This document shows, one piece after another, positions 1 through 6,491 of a stretch of DNA of 6,613 nt. The DNA comes from Tannerellaceae bacterium (GTDB lineage Bacteria > Bacteroidota > Bacteroidia > Bacteroidales > Tannerellaceae). Made by a program: the position numbers and the translations under genes. How positions within the stretch are numbered: position 1 is the stretch's first letter; each line of letters starts with the position of its first letter. The DNA lies in NCBI GenBank assembly GCA_031279915.1, contig JAITHO010000128.1, positions 1 to 6,613 on the forward strand, written 5' to 3'. Under the pieces are notes generated by a model. That model had not been told where the DNA came from. It saw nothing but the letters and a program-made list of their open reading frames with translations, and did no database searches.

Positions 1-31
1 AATGGCGGCACAGAAAATATCTTCTTATCAT
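1..31 (-). CDS. Possible start of a further minus-strand gene, cut by the window edge
   Basis: An ATG at 31-29 opens a frame reading MIRRYFLCRH to the left edge without a stop. An exact TAnnTTTG lies six bases upstream at 45-38. Ten codons are too few to identify a product. The basic then hydrophobic start could be a signal peptide, but it could also be chance. The support is the position after the U32 gene, the same strand and the promoter-like element. Confidence 0.3.
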   Translation of the reverse strand, partial: MIRRYFLCRH

Positions 32-37
32 TGAGCT

Positions 38-45
38 CAAATTTA
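38..45 (-). promoter_or_regulatory. TAnnTTTG promoter -7 element
   Basis: Reads TAAATTTG on the minus strand, an exact match to the Bacteroidota -7 consensus TAnnTTTG. No TTTG is found at the usual -33 distance (19-21 bases upstream), so it is a one-box match. It would start transcription within a few bases of the ATG at 31. Confidence 0.35.
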
Positions 46-51
46 AATGGT

Positions 52-75
52 TTGCCCTATGTTCGGGTCGGGCAA
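52..75. other. Short inverted repeat after the U32 gene, weak terminator candidate
   Basis: TTGCCC at 52-57 and GGGCAA at 70-75 can form a 6-bp stem around a 12-base loop. On the minus strand the stem is followed by ACCATTTAAATTT rather than a clean U-tract, so intrinsic termination after the U32 gene is only a possibility. Nothing stronger is seen in the 82-base gap from 32 to 113. Confidence 0.2.
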
Positions 76-113
76 GATTTGGGGAGATAAACCACAGTAC
101 GAGCCTATCCTGC

Positions 114-1928
114 TTAATACAGAGCCATGCGGCAGTTATCGCAGTCAAATTCAATTCGGAGCCTAACCGCGCCGCTGCTCAGGAAAAAGGGTTCGGCAAA
201 GGGAGAGGCCTGCCTGTGAACGCGCGGACACCAGCCGCGCTCATAGCGCAAACAGTGCTTCACCAGCATGAGCGGAAGGTCGGGACGAGGCGAGGCGATC
301 TCAAAGGCGGGCTGGATGTTGACGGCGCCGCGCTCTGCGTAAAAGCTGCGGGCCTCCCGATTCGATACGTTGAAGCTTGCGGGGATGTCGATCGGACAAG
401 GATGGACTGGGGACAAAGATGGGATGCGATTGGGCCTAACATAAGCCGCGCGGATGGCGCACAGGAGCTGCTCAACGGCCTGGCGACGCAGCTTGCCGAG
501 CGCTGAGGAGGGCAAGAAGCGCGGCCCCTCGGTGATGATCTGCACCGATCCGGCTTCGAATGGACTGTCGCCAAGCCTCGACAGCTGCAGGCGGATGTTT
601 GGCCCAGGATCGCTAAGGGCAACGGCCTTCTGCGGCGATGCAAGATGGGCCTCGGCGCGGAGGCTCGGATCGTCGGCAAGGCTGATGCATAGCGAATAGC
701 CGTCGACCGTTTCCGTCAGCGTGACGTCAACGGATAGCTTGCGCGAGGCGGATGGCCTGGCGAGCATGGCCTCCCACTCCTGATCGCGATTACGGTAAAG
801 CTTGGCGCCGCGACGGATGCGCGGCATCTGGCGCGGATAAACGACGGAGCCCTCCGCACGGTTAATTCTGAAACCCTCCAAGCAGTTGCTATCGTTGAAA
901 AAAACCAGGCCGTCGCCATTATTCAGGCTCGGATTATTCTTGACAATAATGCAGCCGGCGCGCACCTCCTTGACTATCCCCGCCGGCATTCCAACGAACT
1001 TGGGAGTGAGGGGAGCGCTGGGATCGGCAGGCCGTTGGCGGAGGAAGTAAGGCGTGAATCCGCGATTGAAACTCCTGTCGGGATGCGGCTCGAATCCGAG
1101 GCTGACCCTGCCGCGAGAGGCGCGACTGAGATCCGTCCTGCGGCTCAGTATTCCATCAATCAGCAGGCGATACCAAGCGGTGATGTTCTTCACGTACGAC
1201 ATCCCCTTCAGCCGCCCTTCTATCTTAAAGGAGCTAACGCCGGAGTCGATCATCGCCTCCAGATCGTCGCTGCGATTAAGGTCTTTGAGCGAAAGCAGAT
1301 GCTGGTTGCGGGCTATGATGCGGCCCTTGGAGTCTGTCCAAGTCCAGGGCAGACGACAGTATTGGGCGCACTCCCCACGGTTGGCGCTACGCCGGCATTT
1401 GTCGGCGCTGATGTAGCATCGTCCGCTAAGGCTTGCACACAGAGCTCCGTGAACGAAGGCCTCCAGCCTCAAGCTCGTGCAGCTCGCAATCTCCCTGATC
1501 TCCTCCAACGACAGCTCCCGGGCAAGCACCATCTGCGAGAAACCTTCGCTCTCAAGCAACCGAGCTTGCTCAACCGTGCTGTTGTCGACCTGCGTACTTG
1601 CGTGAAGGGCTATCGGAGGAATGCGCAGGCGGGTAATCCCCATGTCTTGAATGATGAGAGCGTCGGCTCCGGCATCATATACGGCTCCGATCAGCCTCTC
1701 GGCCTCAGCCAGTTCGTCGTCATACAGTATGGTATTCATCGCAACGTAAACCCGCGCGCCGAAGATGTGGGCATAGCTGCAAAGGCTGCGAATGTCTTCA
1801 ACCGAATTGGCAGCCGCGGCTCTGGCGCCAAATCGCGGCCCTCCGATGTATACCGCATCGGCTCCGTGATTGATGGCCTCAATGCCGCAGGCCAGATTGG
1901 GGGCAGGGGCAAGGAGCTCTATGTTCAA
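114..1928 (-). CDS. Peptidase U32 family protein (RlhA/TrhP-like, probable RNA hydroxylation factor)
   Basis: A 604-residue U32 family protein, full length for the long Bacteroidales form. The N-terminal TIM-barrel-like part carries the typical opening (IELLAPAPN, then GADAVYIGGPRFGAR at about 22-36). The family signature lies at 156-174 (E156-x-F-x2-G, C164, G169, C171, S174). With C187 and C191, residues C164 and C171 form the conserved four-Cys set. A second Cys set closes the protein: C559, C567, C596 and C599, in HCLRYERGWCP and DCDNC. Family knowledge: the E. coli relatives RlhA and TrhP are needed for 5-hydroxylation of cytidine in 23S rRNA and of uridine in tRNA; the older collagenase/protease label is weakly supported. 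The start is TTG at 1928-1926: the frame has a stop at 1949-1947 and no ATG or GTG between, and TTG gives the family's normal N-terminus. It is the last gene of the cluster, 27 bases after metA. Family assignment is secure; the exact RNA target is not. Confidence 0.93.
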   Translation of the reverse strand: MNIELLAPAPNLACGIEAINHGADAVYIGGPRFGARAAAANSVEDIRSLCSYAHIFGARVYVAMNTILYDDELAEAERLIGAVYDAGADALIIQDMGITRLRIPPIALHASTQVDNSTVEQARLLESEGFSQMVLARELSLEEIREIASCTSLRLEAFVHGALCASLSGRCYISADKCRRSANRGECAQYCRLPWTWTDSKGRIIARNQHLLSLKDLNRSDDLEAMIDSGVSSFKIEGRLKGMSYVKNITAWYRLLIDGILSRRTDLSRASRGRVSLGFEPHPDRSFNRGFTPYFLRQRPADPSAPLTPKFVGMPAGIVKEVRAGCIIVKNNPSLNNGDGLVFFNDSNCLEGFRINRAEGSVVYPRQMPRIRRGAKLYRNRDQEWEAMLARPSASRKLSVDVTLTETVDGYSLCISLADDPSLRAEAHLASPQKAVALSDPGPNIRLQLSRLGDSPFEAGSVQIITEGPRFLPSSALGKLRRQAVEQLLCAIRAAYVRPNRIPSLSPVHPCPIDIPASFNVSNREARSFYAERGAVNIQPAFEIASPRPDLPLMLVKHCLRYERGWCPRVHRQASPFAEPFFLSSGAVRLRIEFDCDNCRMALY

Positions 1929-1955
1929 AGGATGTAGGGAGTGAAGTTAGGTGCC

Positions 1956-2888
1956 TCAGAGCTCGCCAAGATAGCGGATGTCCTCGGCCTTATAAGGCGT
2001 AGCCTGATATACGTAGTAATTGAGCCAGTTGGTGAAGAGCAAGTTCGCATGGGCTCGCCATCTGACGTGAGGCCCCTGTGCGGGGTCGTCGTTGAGATAA
2101 TAGTTGGCTGGGATATGGATCGGGAGGCCTTTGGCGAGGTCGCGCCTGTACTCATCGTCGAGCGTCCCCGGCGAATACTCGGCATGCCCGGTGATGTAGA
2201 ACTCCCGCCCGCCGCGAGTCATGACGATGTGAACGCCTGCCTGATCGCTCTCGGCAATGATGCTCAGATCCTGGAGCCGAATAATGTCGGAGCGACGGAT
2301 TTCGGTATGGCGGCTATGCGGTACGAAGAAGTCGTCGTCGAATCCGCGGAAGATCGGCAGATGCGGATCGCTGAGCCTGTGCCGGAAGACGCCGAACATC
2401 TTGCTCGGCAGCTCGTACTTGGGTATGCCGTAGAAGTGATAGAGAGCTGCCTGCGCCGCCCAACAGATGTAGAGCGTGGAGGTTACATGAGTGCGAGCCC
2501 AGTCGAGGATAGCGGTGAGCTCCCTCCAGTAGCGAACGTCCTCGAAGGCTATCTGCTCAACGGGGGCGCCTGTGATGATCATTCCGTCGTAGAAGTTGTG
2601 AGCTATCTCGTCGAAGCCGATATAGAACTCCTGCATGTGCTCAATAGGGGTGTTCTTGGGCGTATGACCGCTAACCTTCACGAGCTTGAGCTCAATCTGC
2701 AGCGGAGTGTTGCTGAGCAGGCGAACGAGATCCGTCTCCGTTGTCACCTTAATCGGCATCAGATTCAGAACAAGTACATTGAGAGGCCGTATATCCTGAG
2801 TGGCAGCTCTGAGGGAGTCCATCACGAAGATCTGCTCCTTCTTAAGCAGATCAATAGCCGGCAGGTTCTTGGGTATATTCAGAGGCAT
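1956..2888 (-). CDS. metA: Homoserine O-acyltransferase, MetA/HTS family, predicted acetyl-CoA-specific
   Basis: A 310-residue cytoplasmic enzyme that activates the hydroxyl of L-homoserine with an acyl group, the first committed step of methionine synthesis. It has the class I glutamine-amidotransferase-like fold of the MetA family. Catalytic residues sit at the same numbers as in E. coli MetA: nucleophile C142 (in YICWAAQAA), H235 and E237 (in GHAEY), with E246 and R249 in the following segment. Length and N-terminus (MPLNIPKNLPA) are typical. Residue 111 is Glu (TGAPVEQ). Published structure-function work on this family links Glu111 to acetyl-CoA and Gly111 to succinyl-CoA use, so I infer O-acetylhomoserine as product although such genes are often labelled succinyltransferase. 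It starts 15 bases after the S41 protease stop and is probably cotranscribed; no SAM riboswitch or separate promoter is visible in that gap. Family call very sure, acyl specificity fairly sure. Confidence 0.96.
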   Translation of the reverse strand: MPLNIPKNLPAIDLLKKEQIFVMDSLRAATQDIRPLNVLVLNLMPIKVTTETDLVRLLSNTPLQIELKLVKVSGHTPKNTPIEHMQEFYIGFDEIAHNFYDGMIITGAPVEQIAFEDVRYWRELTAILDWARTHVTSTLYICWAAQAALYHFYGIPKYELPSKMFGVFRHRLSDPHLPIFRGFDDDFFVPHSRHTEIRRSDIIRLQDLSIIAESDQAGVHIVMTRGGREFYITGHAEYSPGTLDDEYRRDLAKGLPIHIPANYYLNDDPAQGPHVRWRAHANLLFTNWLNYYVYQATPYKAEDIRYLGEL

Positions 2889-2903
2889 GCTGTTGGGATC
2901 GCT

Positions 2904-4616
2904 TTAGGCTTTGGGATTGGTTCGATTAAGCTCGCGGGCGAGGGTGTAGTTGCGGGCGGTCGACTGCGATTCGGGGATATCGGTGTCGTAGATATAGCAG
3001 GCTGTTGGAGTTGCCTTGCCTTCCTGTATGACCTTCACGGCCTGGCGCACGGTGTTATCGTCGTCGTAGTAGATGGGGAAGAAGCCGTCGTTATCGAAAA
3101 AGTTCTTGATGATGAGCGATACGAGATGGATCTCAATCAGCTTGGCCGAGATCTCAATTAGAGCCGGACGCTTCTTGATTCCATGCTCTACGGCGAAGTC
3201 GGTAAAGTCGTCAAGCAGAGGCTGACCGCTGAGGTAGTCGTACATCTCGCGATAGGTGCCGAAGGATCTCAGCAAATCGTAGTGCTGGTCGGAATAGAGC
3301 AGGGTATATAAGTTGAGAACGTTGGGATACTTGGTTACGCTGTTGAAGTAGGAGGTAAGGCCCGTGGTATCGCTTGGGATGAAGATGTCGGGAATGATGC
3401 CGCCTCCGCCGTAAACGGTGCGTCCCATAACCGTTTGGTATTGGGGCAAGCTGTCGGTCTTTATACTGTCGCGAGTATAGAATTCGCCGTGCTTATAACG
3501 GTTGTAAATGTCCATCTCATAGTCTTCGCTGTGCCCGAGCTCGTATTTCTTCTGGATGGAACGTCCGGAAGGCGTGTAGTATCGTGCAACGGTGAGGCGA
3601 AGCTCGGAGCCGTCGGCAAGCCCAACGGATGTTTGCACCAGCCCTTTGCCGAAGGTTCTGCGTCCGATGATCAATCCCCTGTCGTTATCCTGTATGGCTC
3701 CCGCGAAGATCTCGCTGGCCGAGGCGGAGTTCTCGTCGGTGAGCACAACTATGTCGTCTTCTATGCAAGATCCGTTGCCGGTGGAGAACATATTGCTGCG
3801 GGGGTACGACTTCCCTTCCATGTACACAATCAAACGGGAGGCGGGCATGAACTCGTTGATCATGCTTATGGCCGTCTCCATGATTCCTCCGGTATTCCCT
3901 CTTAAATCTATGATGAAAGCATTGCAGCCCTCTTTCTTAAGGCGGGCGAGGGCGGTTATAAAGTCCTGGTAGGAAGTGCGGGTGAAGCGGCTCACCTTGA
4001 TGAAGCCGATGTTCTTGCGGATTTCGTAGGCAACCTCTATGGAATTAACGGGGACGTCGCCTCTGACCACATCGAAGTAGAGCATGTCGGGCTTGTTGCG
4101 GCGCTTAACGCCAAGGGTCACCTTTGATCCTCGGGGTCCTTTCAGATTCTTAACCACTTCGTTCTGATCTATATCTTTCCCCGCAAATATGGAGTCATTA
4201 ATGGTCACAATCCTGTCGAAGGGCTGAAGCCCGGCCTGTTCCGAGGGGCCTCCGGCAAATACGTTCAGCAGAAGAATGGTATCGGTTTGCATATTGAAGG
4301 ATACGCCTATGCCGCTAAACGATCCGTCGAGCTCTTCATTCACGCTTTGGGCCTCCTTCGCCGGAATGTACATGGAGTGAGGATCGAGCTCCTCGAATAT
4401 CTTCGGAATAACGTCCTCTATAAGATCCTTTACCCTAACCGTATCCACGTATTTCTCGTCTATTATCTCAAGGACGGCATTGATTTTATTGTTGGCCGGA
4501 CTAAGATAGCCGGAAGCTCTGCCGCCGGCCTTATTATAGAAGTTGCCTACTAAAACGCCGATAGCTATACTGAGCGCAACTATGAAAGGCAGCCAAACGT
4601 TCAATCTATTCTTCAT
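2904..4616 (-). CDS. S41 family carboxy-terminal processing protease with PDZ domain
   Basis: A 570-residue tail-specific (C-terminal processing) serine protease. Residues 8-25 form one hydrophobic segment after a short basic N-terminus, without a lipobox, so it is probably anchored in the inner membrane facing the periplasm. A PDZ domain follows at about 97-175 (SGIGVSF, then GPSEQAGL and DRIVTIND). The catalytic core contains DLRGNTGG (237-244) and the Ser/Lys dyad: S299 in NSASASEIF and K324 in FGKGLVQ. The 25-residue spacing, and D310 eleven residues after the Ser, match E. coli Tsp (S430, D441, K455). About 150 residues after the core (420-570) match no domain I can name; a C-terminal extension is common in Bacteroidota members. 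The family trims or degrades envelope proteins from their C-termini; the substrate here is unknown. The gene follows the deaminase by 32 bases and precedes metA by 15. Confidence 0.95.
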   Translation of the reverse strand: MKNRLNVWLPFIVALSIAIGVLVGNFYNKAGGRASGYLSPANNKINAVLEIIDEKYVDTVRVKDLIEDVIPKIFEELDPHSMYIPAKEAQSVNEELDGSFSGIGVSFNMQTDTILLLNVFAGGPSEQAGLQPFDRIVTINDSIFAGKDIDQNEVVKNLKGPRGSKVTLGVKRRNKPDMLYFDVVRGDVPVNSIEVAYEIRKNIGFIKVSRFTRTSYQDFITALARLKKEGCNAFIIDLRGNTGGIMETAISMINEFMPASRLIVYMEGKSYPRSNMFSTGNGSCIEDDIVVLTDENSASASEIFAGAIQDNDRGLIIGRRTFGKGLVQTSVGLADGSELRLTVARYYTPSGRSIQKKYELGHSEDYEMDIYNRYKHGEFYTRDSIKTDSLPQYQTVMGRTVYGGGGIIPDIFIPSDTTGLTSYFNSVTKYPNVLNLYTLLYSDQHYDLLRSFGTYREMYDYLSGQPLLDDFTDFAVEHGIKKRPALIEISAKLIEIHLVSLIIKNFFDNDGFFPIYYDDDNTVRQAVKVIQEGKATPTACYIYDTDIPESQSTARNYTLARELNRTNPKA

Positions 4617-4648
4617 TTTATCTCGATTTGTATATGTTTTATTCTTAC

Positions 4649-5083
4649 TTATTCTGTCATGTCTATAAAGTCAAGCTGTATTTCCGCCCGCTTCAGCAGA
4701 TCGCAGCCCTCTGACACTCGGTATGGCTCCGAATATACCACCCTTCGTATGCCGGATTGTATGATAAGCTTCGCACATTCTATGCAGGGGGCCGAGGTGA
4801 CGTATATGGTTGCTCCCCTGCTGCTGTTCGACGAGGCCGCTACCTTGGTTATGGCATTGGCTTCGGCGTGGAGAACGTAGGGTTTGGTGACATTGTTCGC
4901 ATCCTCGCAGATATTCTCGAAGCCGGAAGGCGTTCCGTTATAGCCATCGGAGATTATCCTGTTGTCATTCACGATAAGAGCGCCGACTTTCCGACGCTCG
5001 CAATACGAATTTTCGGCCCAGATTAAGGCCATCCGTAAATATCGTTTATCAAGTTCTGTTTGCTTTTTACTCCTGTCACCCAT
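4649..5083 (-). CDS. dCMP deaminase family protein (ComEB-like cytidine/deoxycytidylate deaminase)
   Basis: A 144-residue zinc-dependent deaminase that probably converts dCMP to dUMP for thymidylate synthesis. The zinc and catalytic motif HAE is at 72-74 (HAEANAI; E74 is the proton shuttle) and PCxxC at 99-103 (C100, C103). The dCMP-deaminase style segments KVGALIV, SDGYNGTPSGF and ECAKLIIQSGI separate it from tRNA adenosine deaminases and free-cytidine deaminases. The reading frame stays open upstream to 5257, but that extension overlaps the helicase gene in another frame, is low-complexity Ser/Thr/Pro/Arg, and has no family resemblance. The ATG at 5083-5081 gives the normal length, 13 bases after the helicase stop. 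An exact TAnnTTTG lies four bases upstream of this ATG, so a start independent of the helicase transcript is possible. Allosteric control by dCTP/dTTP is known for some relatives but cannot be read from this sequence. Confidence 0.94.
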   Translation of the reverse strand: MGDRSKKQTELDKRYLRMALIWAENSYCERRKVGALIVNDNRIISDGYNGTPSGFENICEDANNVTKPYVLHAEANAITKVAASSNSSRGATIYVTSAPCIECAKLIIQSGIRRVVYSEPYRVSEGCDLLKRAEIQLDFIDMTE

Positions 5084-5087
5084 GCTG

Positions 5088-5095
5088 CAAATATA
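5088..5095 (-). promoter_or_regulatory. TAnnTTTG element directly upstream of the dCMP deaminase
   Basis: Reads TATATTTG on the minus strand, an exact TAnnTTTG match, inside the 13-base gap between helicase stop and deaminase ATG. Only CAGC separates it from the ATG at 5083. A start site 4-7 bases downstream would fall on or beside the ATG, giving a leaderless or near-leaderless mRNA. No TTTG -33 box is present at the expected distance. Confidence 0.35.
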
Positions 5096-5096
5096 A

Positions 5097-6308
5097 TTAT
5101 TTTCTCGGTCTGAATGGACGGCTTTTCCGCTTGTAAAGCCGGGCGTTCTTGTCGGGCTCGTAGAGGGGGGCGGCTCCGAATTTCTCGTCCACCGGAATCT
5201 TATAAATGTTCTTGTGCAAAAAGGTTTCGATGCGCTTGAATTGGCCTTGCTCTTCAACGGCCACGAAGGTTATCGAGAGGCCCTCGCCCTGAGCTCCGCG
5301 AGCAGTGCGTCCGATGCGGTGCACGTAATCTTCGGGGTCGTGAGGAATGTCGAAGTTCACCACCAGCTTGATGTCGACGATGTCAATACCGCGGGCTACC
5401 ACGTCGGTTGCAACAAGGATGTCGATGTGTCCGTTCTTGAAGTCGCGCATAACCTCCTCGCGCTGCGATTGCTCGAGGTCGGAGTGCATCGCCGCCACGT
5501 TGAACTTCATGCGCTTGAGCGTGGAGGCAAGCTCCTTGACCTTCACCTTCGAGGAGGAGAAAATGATGGTGCGCTGAGGGCGGTTTTTCGAGAACAAATC
5601 CTCCAGGATGCGGAGCTTTTGAACGTCGTGGCAGATGTAAGCCGTTTGCATTATCGACTCCGGAGGGCGGGCGATGGCTATCTTGACCTCCTCCGGCTCT
5701 TTGAGGATAGTTTTCGCAAGGGCGCGGATTTTGGGGGGCATGGTGGCCGAAAACATCACGATCTGGCAGGTGGCGGGCAAGTGTTTATATATCTGCATTA
5801 TGTCTTCAAAGAAACCCATGTCGAGCATGCGATCGGCTTCGTCGAGCACAAAGTAGGATACCTTCGAAAGATCGACAGTACCCAGCTTGATATGCGAAAG
5901 GAGGCGCCCCGGAGTGGCAATAACGATGTCGGCTCCCGTTTCGAGCCCCTTCTTTTGCTGTTCCCACGCAATCCCATCCGTTCCGCCGTAAACTGCTACG
6001 GCTGAGACGGGAATGAAATACGAAAAGCCCTCGACCTGCTGGTCGATTTGCTGGGCAAGTTCGCGGGTAGGCGCCATTATAACGGCATTTACCGCATGCT
6101 CAAGGTGCTTACCCTTACTGAGTTCGTTGATGAGTGGAAGCACGTAGGCCGCAGTCTTGCCCGTGCCCGTTTGGGCGCAAGCGATAATATCTTTTCCTGA
6201 AAGTATTACTGGGATTGTTAGTTCCTGAACCGGAGTGGTTTCCAGAAAGTTCATGGCGTCAAGGCCATCGAGTACGGCATCTTCTAAATCTAGTTCGTCA
6301 AATTTCAT
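5097..6308 (-). CDS. DEAD-box ATP-dependent RNA helicase (RhlE-like)
   Basis: A 403-residue DEAD-box RNA helicase with both RecA-like lobes complete. Visible motifs in order: Q motif (F3 and TPVQ ending at Q28), motif I AQTGTGKT (45-52), Ia PTRELAQQ (80-87), GG (108-109), Ib TPGR (132-135), II DEAD (156-159), III SAT (187-189), IV IIFSSS (248-253), V ATDVVARGIDI (300-310) and VI HRIGRTARG (330-338). The core is followed by a short basic tail (YKRKSRPFRPRK), a likely non-specific RNA contact. It lacks the long C-terminal RNA-binding domain of DbpA or DeaD/CsdA, so the RhlE-like group fits best; a role in ribosome assembly or RNA decay is inferred from the family. The ATG at 6308-6306 gives the standard N-terminus (MKFDELDL). 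It is the first gene of the five-gene cluster and has the clearest promoter. Subfamily naming is less certain than the helicase call. Confidence 0.96.
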   Translation of the reverse strand: MKFDELDLEDAVLDGLDAMNFLETTPVQELTIPVILSGKDIIACAQTGTGKTAAYVLPLINELSKGKHLEHAVNAVIMAPTRELAQQIDQQVEGFSYFIPVSAVAVYGGTDGIAWEQQKKGLETGADIVIATPGRLLSHIKLGTVDLSKVSYFVLDEADRMLDMGFFEDIMQIYKHLPATCQIVMFSATMPPKIRALAKTILKEPEEVKIAIARPPESIMQTAYICHDVQKLRILEDLFSKNRPQRTIIFSSSKVKVKELASTLKRMKFNVAAMHSDLEQSQREEVMRDFKNGHIDILVATDVVARGIDIVDIKLVVNFDIPHDPEDYVHRIGRTARGAQGEGLSITFVAVEEQGQFKRIETFLHKNIYKIPVDEKFGAAPLYEPDKNARLYKRKSRPFRPRK

Positions 6309-6316
6309 GAATATAT

Positions 6317-6343
6317 ACTAATAATTAGTGCAAAGTTATTAGT
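6317..6343. promoter_or_regulatory. ACTAAT/ATTAGT dyad at the helicase transcription start, possible operator
   Basis: Positions 6317-6329 are a perfect palindrome, ACTAAT-A-ATTAGT. A third half-site ATTAGT follows at 6338-6343, so the -7 element (6331-6338) is bracketed by the hexamer on both sides. The dyad centre at 6323 is next to the predicted transcription start. This placement suits a repressor site or a self-pairing 5' end, but AT-rich palindromes this short also arise by chance. Confidence 0.3.
6331..6338 (-). promoter_or_regulatory. Main promoter -7 element of the helicase operon
   Basis: Reads TAACTTTG on the minus strand, an exact Bacteroidota -7 consensus, 22 bases upstream of the helicase ATG. 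Transcription would begin near 6324-6327, leaving an AT-rich leader of about 16-19 bases without a Shine-Dalgarno sequence, as is usual in this phylum. The -33 TTTG box is not recognisable 19-21 bases further upstream. Confidence 0.55.
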
Positions 6344-6455
6344 TTCCGAAGATATTTTGGTAGCTCTACTTACTATTATTCCCTTTTTGCAGAACAAAAG
6401 CTATCATCCGAGCTCATCTCCTATAATTTGCAAGCCCCGCATCAATGCATATAAG

Positions 6456-6491
6456 CCCCAAATTTCATCCCCCAATCCCCCCTCCTTTCCC
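6456..6491 (-). other. C-tract cluster, G-quadruplex-like on the minus strand
   Basis: C-runs of 4, 5, 6, 2 and 3 bases at 6456-6459, 6469-6473, 6477-6482, 6484-6485 and 6489-6491. On the minus strand these read as G-runs. The runs of three or more are separated by loops of 6, 3 and 9 bases, so one loop exceeds the usual seven-base limit for a G-quadruplex. The tract lies between the 21-bp array and the helicase promoter. Confidence 0.35.

Noticed and set aside
1035..1937. Plus-strand open frame of 300 codons
   Set aside because: Antisense to the U32 gene, with no domain or motif in its translation; a shadow in GC-richer coding sequence.
1941..3161. Plus-strand open frame of 406 codons
   Set aside because: It lies antisense to metA and the end of the S41 protease, both certain from catalytic motifs. 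Its translation has no recognisable domain and it crosses the metA/S41 junction. It reflects codon use of the real genes.
4617..4648. Promoter or terminator in the 32-base gap before the S41 protease
   Set aside because: No TAnnTTTG and no stem-loop on the minus strand; only an AT-rich spacer.
5084..5257. 58-residue N-terminal extension of the dCMP deaminase
   Set aside because: It overlaps the helicase 3' end in another frame, has Ser/Thr/Pro/Arg-rich composition unlike the family, and the internal ATG at 5083 gives the usual length.
5214..6005. Plus-strand open frame of 263 codons
   Set aside because: Antisense to the DEAD-box helicase; low-complexity His/Val/Leu/Asp-rich translation typical of a reverse-strand shadow.
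6376..6417. 13-codon minus-strand frame (MSSDDSFCSAKRE) preceded by AGGAG
   Set aside because: AGGAG touches the ATG with no spacing and this phylum rarely uses Shine-Dalgarno sites; very short, with no other support.
6442..6468. 8-codon minus-strand frame (MKFGAYMH) after a GGAGG-like run
   Set aside because: The purine run is part of the general G-tract; length and composition give no support for a leader peptide.
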